Shown here one piece after another: positions 1 through 8,000 of a stretch of DNA of 15,823 nt. The DNA comes from JAAAOZ01 sp964496595 (GTDB taxonomy: Bacteria; Chloroflexota; Anaerolineae; B4-G1; SLSP01), in NCBI GenBank assembly GCA_964496595.1, contig CAZCAI010000120.1, positions 1 to 15,823 of the forward strand, given 5' to 3'. The number at the start of each line of letters is the position of its first letter. Position 1 is the first letter of the stretch. The translations under genes and the position numbers were made by a program. Below the pieces are notes generated by a model, which worked only from the letters and a program-made list of their open reading frames with translations, did no database searches and was not told where the DNA came from.

Positions 1-2
1 GC

Positions 3-140
3 TTTCCCATTCTCGCTCCAAGGGGATCGCCAGATCCCCGTTTTGCTTGCACAAGTTGAAAACACGTTCAAAATATGCCACAGAGGCGCGGGTTTAGCAA
101 TCCGCTTGGAGCGAATGAGGCATAATCACAAAATGGGAAA
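3..140. repeat. Inverted pair of small hairpin repeats (REPIN-like), copy 1
   Basis: Two short hairpins face each other. The first has arms 22-28 and 33-39 (GGGGATC/GATCCCC, 4-nt loop). The second has arms 88-94 and 99-105 (GCGGGTT/AATCCGC, one G-T pair, 4-nt loop). The outer flanks are also complementary: CGCTCCAA at 14-21 against TTGGAGCG at 106-113, and TTTCCCATT at 3-11 against AATGGGAAA near 131-139, with about 17 extra bases on the right side. The same unit (7-bp stem, 4-nt loop, TTGGAGC flank) recurs after the oxidoreductase gene at 2360-2417. The paired inverted layout resembles REP doublets in other bacteria; that it is a mobile or dispersed repeat is inference. No gene is seen in positions 1-567. 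Confidence 0.6.
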
Positions 141-164
141 ACCCTAACCATCCCCAGATCGCTA

Positions 165-193
165 TTGACAAAGTCGGCAAATCTGACTATTAT
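165..193 (+). promoter_or_regulatory. Sigma-70-type promoter of the oxidoreductase leader
   Basis: A perfect -35 box TTGACA (165-170) is followed after exactly 17 bases by TATTAT (188-193), one mismatch from the -10 consensus. Transcription would start near position 200. That gives a leader of roughly 365 nt before the oxidoreductase ATG and places the riboswitch aptamer about 15 nt from the RNA 5' end, where aptamers usually sit. Confidence 0.65.
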
Positions 194-216
194 ATTAGTG
201 TAGCAAACCAAAATCC

Positions 217-304
217 GCCTCCGACCCATCCCGTCCCCCAGCGGGCAAATGGGCGATAGGGTGTAGGAAGTGATTTCTACGCCTGCCATTCTTGCAAAGG
301 AGGC
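217..304 (+). promoter_or_regulatory. Molybdenum/tungsten cofactor (Moco/Tuco) riboswitch aptamer
   Basis: The outer stem P1 is GCCTCC (217-222) pairing with GGAGGC (299-304). An inner stem pairs ACCC (224-227) with GGGT (259-262 region). The diagnostic part is the hairpin GGTGTAG (260-266) / CTACGCC (277-283) with loop GAAGTGATTT, followed by GCC and then TTCTTGCAAAGG. As I recall the E. coli moaA Moco RNA, it has at the same places GGCGAAG/CUUCGCC with loop GAAGAAAUGA, then UCUGGAAAGG. The stem bases differ but stay paired, while loop and joining bases match. The central part corresponding to P3 is very short here (possible CCCG/CGGG, 230-245); variants lacking P3 were proposed to sense the tungsten cofactor. 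That fits the downstream gene, whose family normally binds tungstopterin. Ligand identity is inference. Confidence 0.8.
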
Positions 305-560
305 AACTTTCCCAATCCTAATGTGGAGGGTTGCTTCTTTGCGTGCCTCACAACCCCCCGTCGGCATGTAGGCCTCGCCTGATGCTGACACCCATTTACC
401 CACATTAGGGCCTAACTCGTCAAGTTCTTAGGCTTTGCACGAACATCTGGCGATGAAGGCTCTTCTGTGGATAACAACTCACCCACATTAGGATCACTTA
501 TGCAACAGGGCTATAGCCCTGGATCACATCCAATCACTATTGTCATTCACAAGAAAGGAG
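305..560 (+). promoter_or_regulatory. Long structured leader (expression platform) of the oxidoreductase
   Basis: About 250 nt lie between the aptamer and the ribosome binding site without a credible gene. CCTAATGTGG (317-326) is an exact reverse complement of CCACATTAGG, which occurs twice downstream (400-409 and 483-492, each within an identical 12-nt ACCCACATTAGG), so it can pair with either copy but not both. A local stem GGGTTG/CAACCC (328-333/351-356) could compete. A perfect 16-bp palindrome CAGGGCTATAGCCCTG lies at 506-521. None of these hairpins has a clear T-tract, so an intrinsic terminator is not evident. The ribosome binding site AAGAAAGGAG (551-560) stands at the end. Confidence 0.5.
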
Positions 561-567
561 TTTGTAT

Positions 568-2325
568 ATGTGGTTCTTGCGTCTTAACATGACCGATCGT
601 TCCTACAAAGTGGAAGAGGTTCCCGAAAAGTATCGCCAATTGGGCGGGCGGGGATTGACCTCCACCATCGTTTATGATGAAGTTGACCCCACGTGCCACC
701 CCCTCGGCCCGAACAACAAACTGGTCCTGGCGCCGGGTCTTCTCACCGGCACGATGGCCCCCACCTCCTCGCGCCTCTCGGCGGGCGGGAAGTCGCCGCT
801 CACCGGCGGGATCAAGGAATCCAATGTCGGCAGTAGTTGGGCGCCGGCGATGGCTAAGATGCGCATCAAGGCCATCATCGTGGAGGGCCAACCCAAAGAT
901 AAGAGCTATTGGACCGTCAAGATCTCTCTAGAAGATGGCAAGCCGAAGGCGGAGTTCTCCCCCGCCGATGACTACGTAGGCCGCGATCTCTACGAGGTCT
1001 TCCCCGAGGTCTATGAGGCCTTCGGCGACAAAGTCCATCTGGCCGCCATCGGTACCGCCGGGGAGTTCGGATATGGCAACTCCGGCATCGCCTTCAACGA
1101 TATGGGCAAGGAGCCGAACCGCTACTCTGGCCGGGGCGGCTTAGGCGCCGTGATGGGCAGCAAGGGGCTGAAGCTGCTGGTGTTGGATGACAAGGACGCG
1201 CCGGGCATCGAATATGCGGATAAAGAGCTGTTCAAGCAGGGCGCCAAGAAGATGCGCGAGGCCCTGACCAGCCACGCCGTCACCAAGCCGAAGGGCGGAC
1301 TCAACACCTACGGCACCGCCATTCTGATCAACATCCTCAACGAGGCCGGCGGCCTGCCGACCCGCAACTTCCGCGAGGGACGCTTCGAGGGCGCGGCCAA
1401 GATCGCGGGCGAGGCCATCTTCGAGAACAACAAAGCGCGCACCGGCGAGGAGATTTATAACCACGGATGCAGCCCCGGCTGCATCATCCAATGCTCCAAC
1501 ACGCTCTACGACGAGGATGGCGAGAAAATCGTCTCCTGTGTCGAGTACGAGTCCGACTGGGCCTTGGGCGCCGATTGTGGCATCGATGATCTGGATGCGA
1601 TTGGCGAATTGGTGAAGTTGTGCAACGCCTACGGCCTCGACACCATCGAGACCGGCGTCTCCATCGGTGTGGCGATGGACTCCGGCATCATCGAGTTCGG
1701 CGACGCCGAGGGCGCGCTAGATCTGGTGAAACAGATGGGTAAGGGCACGCCCACCGGCCGAATGTTGGGCGGCGGCACCGCTTTTACGGCCAAGGCGTTA
1801 GGGAACCCCCGCTCTCCATCCGTCAAGGGCCAGGGTATGCCCGCCTACGAACCGCGCGCGGTCAAGGGCATTGGCGTCACCTACGCCACTACCCCCATGG
1901 GCGCGGATCACACCGCCGGCTACACCATCGCCCCGGAGATTCTGAACGTCGGCGGCGAATCCGACCCGCTGGCCTCCGAGGAAGCCAAGGCCGATCTCAG
2001 CCGCGCGTTCCAGGACACCACCGCCCTCATCGACACCGTCGGGCACTGCCTCTTCATCGCCTTCGCCATCTTAGATATCCCCAGCGGCTTCGAGGGCATG
2101 ATCGACGAGATCAACGGTATGTTGGGCACCGAGATGACGGGCGACGAGGCCGTCGCCATGGGCGCCGAGATTCTCGAGCGCGAGCGCGACTTCAACCTGA
2201 AGGCCGGCTTCACCAACCAAGATGATCGCCTGCCCGAATTCATGAAGCTGGAGCCGCTCCCCCCGCACAACGTCACCGCCGATCTTTCGGACGAGGTGAT
2301 GGACAAGGTCTTCGGCAAATCGTAG
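568..2325 (+). CDS. Aldehyde ferredoxin oxidoreductase family protein (tungsten/molybdenum-dependent)
   Basis: Cytoplasmic oxidoreductase of the AOR family, expected to oxidise an aldehyde or related substrate at a bis-pterin tungsten (or molybdenum) centre and pass electrons through one [4Fe-4S] cluster to ferredoxin. The 585 residues are close to the usual size (about 600). The N-terminal domain shows the family's GGRGL segment (residues about 26-30) and a glycine-rich pterin-binding stretch. Cluster ligands are visible as C301, C305 and C309 (C-x3-C-x3-C) with a distant C494 in GHC. The classic archaeal spacing is C-x2-C-x3-C, so this looks like a variant subfamily; the exact substrate cannot be told. 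ATG at 568 is preferred over a TTG at 562 because AGAAAGGAG ends 7 nt before it. The gene is alone between its riboswitch leader and a strong terminator. Confidence 0.92.
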   Translation: MWFLRLNMTDRSYKVEEVPEKYRQLGGRGLTSTIVYDEVDPTCHPLGPNNKLVLAPGLLTGTMAPTSSRLSAGGKSPLTGGIKESNVGSSWAPAMAKMRIKAIIVEGQPKDKSYWTVKISLEDGKPKAEFSPADDYVGRDLYEVFPEVYEAFGDKVHLAAIGTAGEFGYGNSGIAFNDMGKEPNRYSGRGGLGAVMGSKGLKLLVLDDKDAPGIEYADKELFKQGAKKMREALTSHAVTKPKGGLNTYGTAILINILNEAGGLPTRNFREGRFEGAAKIAGEAIFENNKARTGEEIYNHGCSPGCIIQCSNTLYDEDGEKIVSCVEYESDWALGADCGIDDLDAIGELVKLCNAYGLDTIETGVSIGVAMDSGIIEFGDAEGALDLVKQMGKGTPTGRMLGGGTAFTAKALGNPRSPSVKGQGMPAYEPRAVKGIGVTYATTPMGADHTAGYTIAPEILNVGGESDPLASEEAKADLSRAFQDTTALIDTVGHCLFIAFAILDIPSGFEGMIDEINGMLGTEMTGDEAVAMGAEILERERDFNLKAGFTNQDDRLPEFMKLEPLPPHNVTADLSDEVMDKVFGKS

Positions 2326-2359
2326 GACAATACGGCGGGAGTCCCCAGATAACCCTGAT

Positions 2360-2417
2360 GCTCGGAGGGGATTGTCAAATCCCCGACTCTAACGGAGATC
2401 TAACGATCTCCTTGGAG
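2360..2417. repeat. Inverted pair of small hairpin repeats (REPIN-like), copy 2
   Basis: Two 7-bp hairpins with 4-nt loops lie 9 bp apart: GGGGATT/AATCCCC (2367-2373/2378-2384) and GGAGATC/GATCTCC (2394-2400/2405-2411). The right one is followed by TTGGAGC (2412-2418), the same flank as both hairpins of the element at 3-140. The reverse complement of 16-39 aligns with 2394-2417 and the stem differences are compensatory (G-C replaced by A-T). The pair lies between the oxidoreductase stop and its terminator. Confidence 0.6.
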
Positions 2418-2449
2418 CTATAGACTGGGGATAGCTACTTCGCTTTGAT

Positions 2450-2483
2450 AACGCCGGGGAGATGTTTTCCCCGGCGTTTTTTC
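2450..2483 (+). terminator. Rho-independent terminator of the oxidoreductase gene
   Basis: An 11-bp GC-rich stem, AACGCCGGGGA (2450-2460) pairing with TCCCCGGCGTT (2468-2478), closes a 7-nt loop and ends in six consecutive T (2477-2482). This is a textbook intrinsic terminator, 125 bp after the stop codon. Confidence 0.9.
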
Positions 2484-2502
2484 TTTATTACCAGATTGCT
2501 TT

Positions 2503-2516
2503 TTGTATGATACAAT
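2503..2516 (+). promoter_or_regulatory. Palindromic operator over the -10 region of the PIN toxin-antitoxin operon
   Basis: TTGTATGATACAA (2503-2515) is a perfect palindrome around one central base. It contains two overlapping -10-like hexamers, TATGAT (2506-2511) and TACAAT (2511-2516), about 72 bp before the antitoxin start. No good -35 box is seen. Toxin-antitoxin operons are normally repressed by their own antitoxin or complex at such a palindrome; that role here is inference. Confidence 0.45.
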
Positions 2517-2587
2517 ACTTCCAGAGACAACATAAGCCATGCTATGGAAAACTTTCTTCGTCACTGAGACAGAAAGGGTGAGCAATT

Positions 2588-2851
2588 ATGCGAAATTTAC
2601 CAGAAAGAGAAAAGTTAATAGCGGAAGTTAATCGTATTCCCGACGATAAGCTGGCAGAAGTGTATGCCCTCCTTCATTATTACCGTCTAGGTTTGGAATC
2701 CACGCAGAAGCAACCACCGGATGTGATGCGCTATGCAGGGATCTGGGCCGATATGCCGGTAGATGAATTTGCGGATTTCCTGCAAGAGATACAAGTTCGT
2801 CGCCGCCAAGCATTTTCTGGGAGGCGCCACCGTGAAACCGGCGCTGATTGA
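2588..2851 (+). CDS. Putative antitoxin of the PIN toxin
   Basis: An 87-residue protein directly upstream of, and overlapping by 20 nt, a PIN-domain toxin gene. Residues 7-35 form a predicted helix pair (EREKLIAEVNRIPDDKLAEV...) like the start of many small antitoxins of cyanobacteria and Chloroflexota. Residues 53-78 carry a W-D-M-P-x-E-F-x-D-F-L-x-E-I pattern followed by arginines, typical of the tail that wraps around a VapC-type toxin. No clear DNA-binding fold is recognisable, so which protein contacts the upstream palindrome is unknown. The ATG is preceded by AAAGGGTGAG (2575-2584 region). Family assignment rests on context and general pattern, not on a recognised profile. Confidence 0.7.
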   Translation: MRNLPEREKLIAEVNRIPDDKLAEVYALLHYYRLGLESTQKQPPDVMRYAGIWADMPVDEFADFLQEIQVRRRQAFSGRRHRETGAD

Positions 2852-3245
2852 TACGGACATCCTATCGTACTTCTTCAGGGGCGATGAACAGGTTGCAATG
2901 CAATTCAAGGTATATATAGCAGAACACGAGAGAATTAACCTGAGCATTATCACCTACTATGAGATTCTAAGCGGCCTGAGACATCGCGATGCACATCGAC
3001 AATTGTCAGATTTTATGGAATTTGTAGAACAGAATACCATTGTCCCACTGACAAAAGTGGCGGTGGAGTACGCCGCGGCTATATATGCCGAGACTCGATT
3101 ACAAGGAACCCCTGTGGATGACATCGATCTTTTGATAGCCGGCATCGCGATGGAGCACGGATGGACATTGGTGACCCATAATCTCAGCCACTTCGAGAAA
3201 ATCGCGGGTTTAGACATTGAGGATTGGTCGGAAAATCAACCTTGA
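2832..3245 (+). CDS. PIN-domain (VapC-type) ribonuclease toxin
   Basis: A 137-residue PIN-fold nuclease, the usual VapC length. The metal-binding acidic residues are in the expected places: D7 in LIDTDIL, E44 in YYEILSG, D99 in DLLIAGIA (with D96/D97 nearby), and the THN motif (N117) before the last strand. VapC-type toxins cleave RNA, often tRNA, when freed from the antitoxin. The chosen GTG start (2832) follows GGGAGG (2819-2824) by 7 nt and gives the standard N-terminus VKPALIDTD. A longer reading from 2763 would add 23 residues unlike the family and lie deep inside the antitoxin gene. The 20-nt overlap suggests translational coupling. All catalytic residues are intact, so it should be active. 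Confidence 0.9.
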   Translation: MKPALIDTDILSYFFRGDEQVAMQFKVYIAEHERINLSIITYYEILSGLRHRDAHRQLSDFMEFVEQNTIVPLTKVAVEYAAAIYAETRLQGTPVDDIDLLIAGIAMEHGWTLVTHNLSHFEKIAGLDIEDWSENQP

Positions 3246-3252
3246 CTGTAGA

Positions 3253-3258
3253 TATAAT
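3253..3258 (+). promoter_or_regulatory. Possible -10 box for the debranching enzyme gene
   Basis: A perfect TATAAT (3253-3258) lies 53 bp before the glgX ATG, just after the PIN gene stop. No convincing -35 hexamer is found at 16-18 bp (TTGGTC at 3225-3230 is 22 bp away), so this is only a candidate. Confidence 0.35.
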
Positions 3259-3311
3259 CCGAGCGATGCTTCATTGAAATCCAAATTCAGACGTCGAGAG
3301 GAAATGGCACA

Positions 3312-5369
<2,058 letters not shown>

Positions 5370-5428
5370 CGAGCGTCATCCGTAGCCAGGCCGTCTTTTG
5401 CACTATCCAAGAGGACGCTACTCCATTC

Positions 5429-5447
5429 GCTACGCTCATTGCGTAGC
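5429..5447. promoter_or_regulatory. Palindromic hairpin upstream of the Ycf46-type gene
   Basis: GCTACGC (5429-5435) and GCGTAGC (5441-5447) form a perfect 7-bp inverted repeat with a 5-nt spacer, 32 bp before the AAA+ ATPase start. No T-tract follows, so it is not an ordinary terminator. It could be an operator or a leader hairpin. The 109-bp space between the two genes shows no convincing promoter. Confidence 0.3.
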
Positions 5448-5478
5448 TGACTACGTACAAACATCAGGGAGCCTTACA

Positions 5479-7020
5479 ATGACCATGCAATTCGAGAAAC
5501 AACTGGACATCATCTTACGCGCGCGGTTCACGCTCATCGTCGTGGAGACGCCAGAGGAAATGCGCGCGCTGGAGGCCATCCGCGCCACCTGCCAGCGATT
5601 GGGGCGCACCTGCCTCAGTTGGGACGTCGGCGCCGGCTACGAGCGCCTGTGCGGGGGCCGGGGTGCGCTCCCCGAGGCGCGCGATCCGCTCACCGCGCTC
5701 GCCCGCGCCGCCGAGGGGCCGGACGAGACCGTGGTGGTGCTCAAGGACTTCCACGAGTTCTGGCGCGATCCGCGCATCAAGCGCCAGCTCCGCAACCTGG
5801 CGCAGGCGTTCAAGCAGGCGCGCAACGCGCTCATCGTGACCATGCCGACGGGCGAGTTGCCCACCGAGTTGCAGGATGAGGCGGTCATCCTGGAGCTGCC
5901 GTTGCCCACCGCCGAGGTGTTGGACGCTGTGCTGGCGCCGCTGACGCGCACGGCGGGCGTCAACGTGCAACTCACATCCTTGGGCCGCGAGAAGCTGATC
6001 CAGGCCGCGCTGGGCCTCACCGCCGCCCAAGCACAGCGCGTCTTCGCCAAGGCCGTGGTGCGGGATGGCATCTTGGACGAGCGCGACATCGATCTGGTCA
6101 CCGAGGAGAAGAAGCAGATCATCCGCAAAAACGAGGCGCTGGAGTTCTTCGCCGTCACAGAAACGCCCGACGACGTGGGCGGCCTGGGCGCGCTCAAGGC
6201 GTGGCTGCGCTTGCGCGAGCGGGCGTTCACGCAGGAGGCGCGCGACTACGGCCTGCCCGCGCCCAAGGGCATCGCGCTGCTGGGCATTCCCGGCACCGGG
6301 AAGAGCCTCAGCGCCAAGATGATCAGCGGCCTGTGGCGGATGCCGCTCTTGCGCTTAGACGTCGGCGCGCTCTTCGGCGGGCTGGTGGGCGAATCGGAGG
6401 CGCGGACGCGGCGCGCGCTGCATCTGGCCGAGACCATCGCGCCGTGCGTGGTGTGGATCGATGAGATGGAGAAGGCGCTGGTCTACGGCACGACCGACAG
6501 CGGCGCGAGCACGCGCGTCTTCGCGACGATCCTCACGTGGATGCAGGAAAAGCGCGCGCCGTGCTTCGTCGTGGCCACCGCCAACGACGTCACCCGCCTC
6601 CCGCCGGAGCTGCTGCGCAAGGGACGCTTCGACGAGGTCTTCTTTCTAGATCTCCCCAATCTTCAAGAGCGCGAGGCCATCTTCACCGTGCATCTGCGCA
6701 AGCGCCATCGCATGCCGCAGGATTACGACATCATCCGGTTGGCCGAAACCGCCGAGGGCTACGTCGGCGCGGAGATCGAGCAGGCCGTCATCGACGCGAT
6801 GTACTTGGGCTTCAACGACCATCGCGAGTTCACCACGGAGGACATCCTCGCCGCCGTCCAGCGACTGGTACCGTTGGCCATCTCCCAGCGCGAGAGCATC
6901 GACGCCCTCCGCGCGTGGATCGGGGAGGGGCGCGCGCAATTGGCCTCGTACCCGGAGACCTACCAGGAGTGGGAATGGCTCTTCCAGAAGCCATCGGCGG
7001 CTCAGGCCGGAGAGGAATAG
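5479..7020 (+). CDS. Ycf46-type AAA+ ATPase
   Basis: A 513-residue AAA+ ATPase resembling Ycf46 of cyanobacteria and plastids in length and layout. An N-terminal degenerate domain (about 1-185: FEKQLDIILRARFTLIVVETPEE...) lacks a Walker A. A linker leads to a full AAA core with Walker A GIPGTGKS (269-276), Walker B VWIDE (D328, E329), sensor-1 segment VVATAN and an arginine finger in LLRKGRFDE. The C-terminal helical lid contains GYVGAEIEQAV. Cyanobacterial Ycf46 has been linked to photosynthetic regulation, but the family also occurs in non-phototrophs where its substrate is unknown. AGGGAG (5466-5471) lies 7 nt before the ATG. The end of this gene, its trailer and terminator are duplicated at 7957-8070, upstream of the chaperone module. 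Confidence 0.85.
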   Translation: MTMQFEKQLDIILRARFTLIVVETPEEMRALEAIRATCQRLGRTCLSWDVGAGYERLCGGRGALPEARDPLTALARAAEGPDETVVVLKDFHEFWRDPRIKRQLRNLAQAFKQARNALIVTMPTGELPTELQDEAVILELPLPTAEVLDAVLAPLTRTAGVNVQLTSLGREKLIQAALGLTAAQAQRVFAKAVVRDGILDERDIDLVTEEKKQIIRKNEALEFFAVTETPDDVGGLGALKAWLRLRERAFTQEARDYGLPAPKGIALLGIPGTGKSLSAKMISGLWRMPLLRLDVGALFGGLVGESEARTRRALHLAETIAPCVVWIDEMEKALVYGTTDSGASTRVFATILTWMQEKRAPCFVVATANDVTRLPPELLRKGRFDEVFFLDLPNLQEREAIFTVHLRKRHRMPQDYDIIRLAETAEGYVGAEIEQAVIDAMYLGFNDHREFTTEDILAAVQRLVPLAISQRESIDALRAWIGEGRAQLASYPETYQEWEWLFQKPSAAQAGEE

Positions 7021-7118
7021 GGGTCTTTTGGATTTCACCGGACAACTCCCTAGACAGCCCTAAAAGCAGCTAAAATTTGCTCGTTTGTGGGGATCACAGA
7101 CCTTACGCGACAAAGAAA

Positions 7119-7161
7119 CCCCCGGCATCGAGGGAAAACCTCGGCGCCGGGGGTTGTATTT
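7119..7161 (+). terminator. Intrinsic terminator after the Ycf46-type gene (shared with the convergent toxin-antitoxin pair)
   Basis: CCCCCGGC (7119-7126) pairs with GCCGGGGG (7146-7153), continued by an inner CGAGG/CCTCG stem across one A-C mismatch and a T-G pair. TTGTATTTT follows. The stem lies between the plus-strand ATPase stop and the minus-strand YgiT-type stop at 7180, so it may stop transcription from both sides. A near-identical stem occurs at 8027-8060. Confidence 0.75.
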
Positions 7162-7179
7162 TGGTGAGCGCTTACTATT

Positions 7180-7425
7180 TCAAACCGCCGCTGCTACTTT
7201 GTGCCTGTAATCGAAAACCGGAACCTCGACCTGTTTAACCGGCTTAAAGTGCTGCTTCGCAAACGCCATAATCTGATCCGTGGTCTCGGGCGAATAGGTC
7301 TTCTCACCACATCTGGTACACACTTCCGCCGGAACGTTTTCGATCACAAGCAACTGTTCACTATATTTATAAACAAACGTTACATTTTTAGAGACAACTT
7401 CACCGCCGCAGAATACGCAACGCAT
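7180..7425 (-). CDS. YgiT-type zinc-finger protein (antitoxin)
   Basis: An 81-residue protein with paired zinc-binding cysteines C3/C6 (CVFC) and C36/C39 (CTRC) flanking a beta-hairpin region. This pattern is typical of YgiT-type proteins, which match the N-terminal zinc domain of the MqsA antitoxin. The helix-turn-helix half of MqsA is absent; only a short tail (about 45-81) follows. It probably neutralises the DUF4258 protein encoded one base upstream. The start at 7425 is chosen because GGAGGT lies 4 nt before it; an upstream ATG at 7473 lies inside the toxin gene. The order is toxin first, antitoxin second, as in mqsRA. Confidence 0.85.
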   Translation of the reverse strand: MRCVFCGGEVVSKNVTFVYKYSEQLLVIENVPAEVCTRCGEKTYSPETTDQIMAFAKQHFKPVKQVEVPVFDYRHKVAAAV

Positions 7426-7426
7426 A

Positions 7427-7726
7427 TTACCTCCTGATGCTATGATCGACCCATTCATCGGGATCGGGTTCATACGTTGTAATGATCACCACTTTGGGTG
7501 GCAAAGACACTTGGACATGTAAATCACGCCTAACGAGTGTTTGCCCATAACTCAGATAACTGGGCGAGTACTTATCATCAGGATACTCTTCAATAATGGC
7601 GCCATTACGAATCGCTTCTTCAACCTCAACACGCTCAATAGCTCTTTCAAGCATCCTTTTGACGGCATGATCTGAGAAACGGTAATCACCGAGTCGTATT
7701 TTCTCTTGAATCGCACTGATGTCCAT
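7427..7726 (-). CDS. DUF4258-domain protein (putative RelE/MqsR-like toxin)
   Basis: A 99-residue protein with the DUF4258 pattern: FSDHAVKRMLER (H20, R24, R28), a central AIRNGAIIEEYPDD segment, and a final strand VVIITTYEPDPDEW. DUF4258 proteins are predicted RelE-superfamily toxins, probably ribonucleases, and commonly pair with YgiT-type zinc-finger antitoxins as here. The TAA stop is separated by one base from the antitoxin ATG, indicating one operon. The start ATG (7726) follows AAAGAG weakly. Toxicity is inferred from family and partner, not shown by the sequence. Confidence 0.8.
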   Translation of the reverse strand: MDISAIQEKIRLGDYRFSDHAVKRMLERAIERVEVEEAIRNGAIIEEYPDDKYSPSYLSYGQTLVRRDLHVQVSLPPKVVIITTYEPDPDEWVDHSIRR

Positions 7727-7743
7727 ATATGCTCTTTAAGCCA

Positions 7744-7915
7744 CTACATTTCACAATCTTCTTCATCTTCTTCATCTTCTTCNNNNNNNNNNNNNNNNNN
7801 NNNNNNNNNNNNNNNNNNNNNNNNNNNNNNNNNNNNNNNNNNNNNNNNNNNNNNNNNNNNNNNNNNNNNNNNNNNNNNNNNNATCTTCTTCATCTTCTTC
7901 ATCTTCTTCCATCAT
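7744..7915 (-). CDS. Possible acidic Glu-Glu-Asp repeat peptide interrupted by the assembly gap
   Basis: On the minus strand the 9-bp repeat reads GAA GAA GAT (Glu-Glu-Asp). An ATG pair at 7910-7915 opens a frame that runs into the gap. On the other side the same repeat frame continues and ends Cys-Glu-Met-stop (TAG, 7744-7746), 17 bp before the DUF4258 start. If the gap holds only whole repeat units the frame is continuous. No ribosome binding site is evident, so this may be non-coding repeat DNA. Confidence 0.2.
7756..7909. repeat. 9-bp tandem repeat (ATCTTCTTC)n containing the assembly gap
   Basis: Three perfect units (7756-7782) precede the Ns and three perfect units (7883-7909) follow, in the same phase of the unit. 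True copy number is unknown because the assembly collapsed or broke here. The strand asymmetry is strong (pyrimidine-only on the plus strand), which could allow triplex structure and copy-number slippage. Confidence 0.9.
7783..7882. other. Assembly gap of exactly 100 N
   Basis: A run of exactly 100 Ns, the conventional placeholder for a gap of unknown size. It sits inside the 9-bp repeat, so the distance between the flanks, and any gene lost in it, cannot be judged. Confidence 0.98.
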
Positions 7916-7956
7916 ATCACAAGGTGCGAGAATAAACAAAATGAAGAGGATCGCGT

Positions 7957-8000
7957 TTCAAGAAGCCTTCAGCGGCTCAATCGGGAGAGGAGAGGAATAG
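7957..8000 (+). pseudogene. Relic of the 3' end of a Ycf46-type ATPase gene
   Basis: Bases 7957-8000 align with the last 39 bases of the Ycf46-type gene (6982-7020). They read Phe-Lys-Lys-Pro-Ser-Ala-Ala-Gln-Ser-Gly-Glu-Glu, against FQKPSAAQAGEE-stop in the intact gene. Several differences are silent (CCA/CCT, TCG/TCA, CAG/CAA), which indicates coding descent. A short insertion near the end shifts the old stop out of frame, and an upstream in-frame TGA (7942-7944) rules out a real gene. The following trailer (GATCAC...AAAGAA) and terminator are also related to those after the intact gene. Only the last dozen or so codons survive. Confidence 0.6.

Noticed and set aside
22..45. Terminator of a gene left of the window
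   Set aside because: The stem is followed by GTTTTGC, but the hairpin belongs to the repeat family found at 88-105 and 2367-2411, so the T-run is probably incidental.
68..403. Minus-strand 111-codon frame in the left non-coding region
   Set aside because: It runs antisense through the promoter, aptamer and leader, has no recognisable motif, and its reading is explained by the structured RNA on the plus strand.
2763..2831. N-terminal extension of the PIN toxin
   Set aside because: The extra 23 residues are unlike PIN starts and overlap the antitoxin; GTG 2832 has a good ribosome binding site and yields the family N-terminus.
5429..5447. Terminator of the debranching enzyme gene
   Set aside because: The hairpin has no T-tract and sits next to the following gene's start rather than the preceding stop.
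5398..5478. N-terminal extension of the Ycf46-type protein
   Set aside because: The stretch contains the 7-bp palindrome and no ribosome binding site; ATG 5479 has AGGGAG at the right distance.
7756..7909. CRISPR array
   Set aside because: The repeat unit is 9 bp and directly tandem without spacers, and no cas genes are present.
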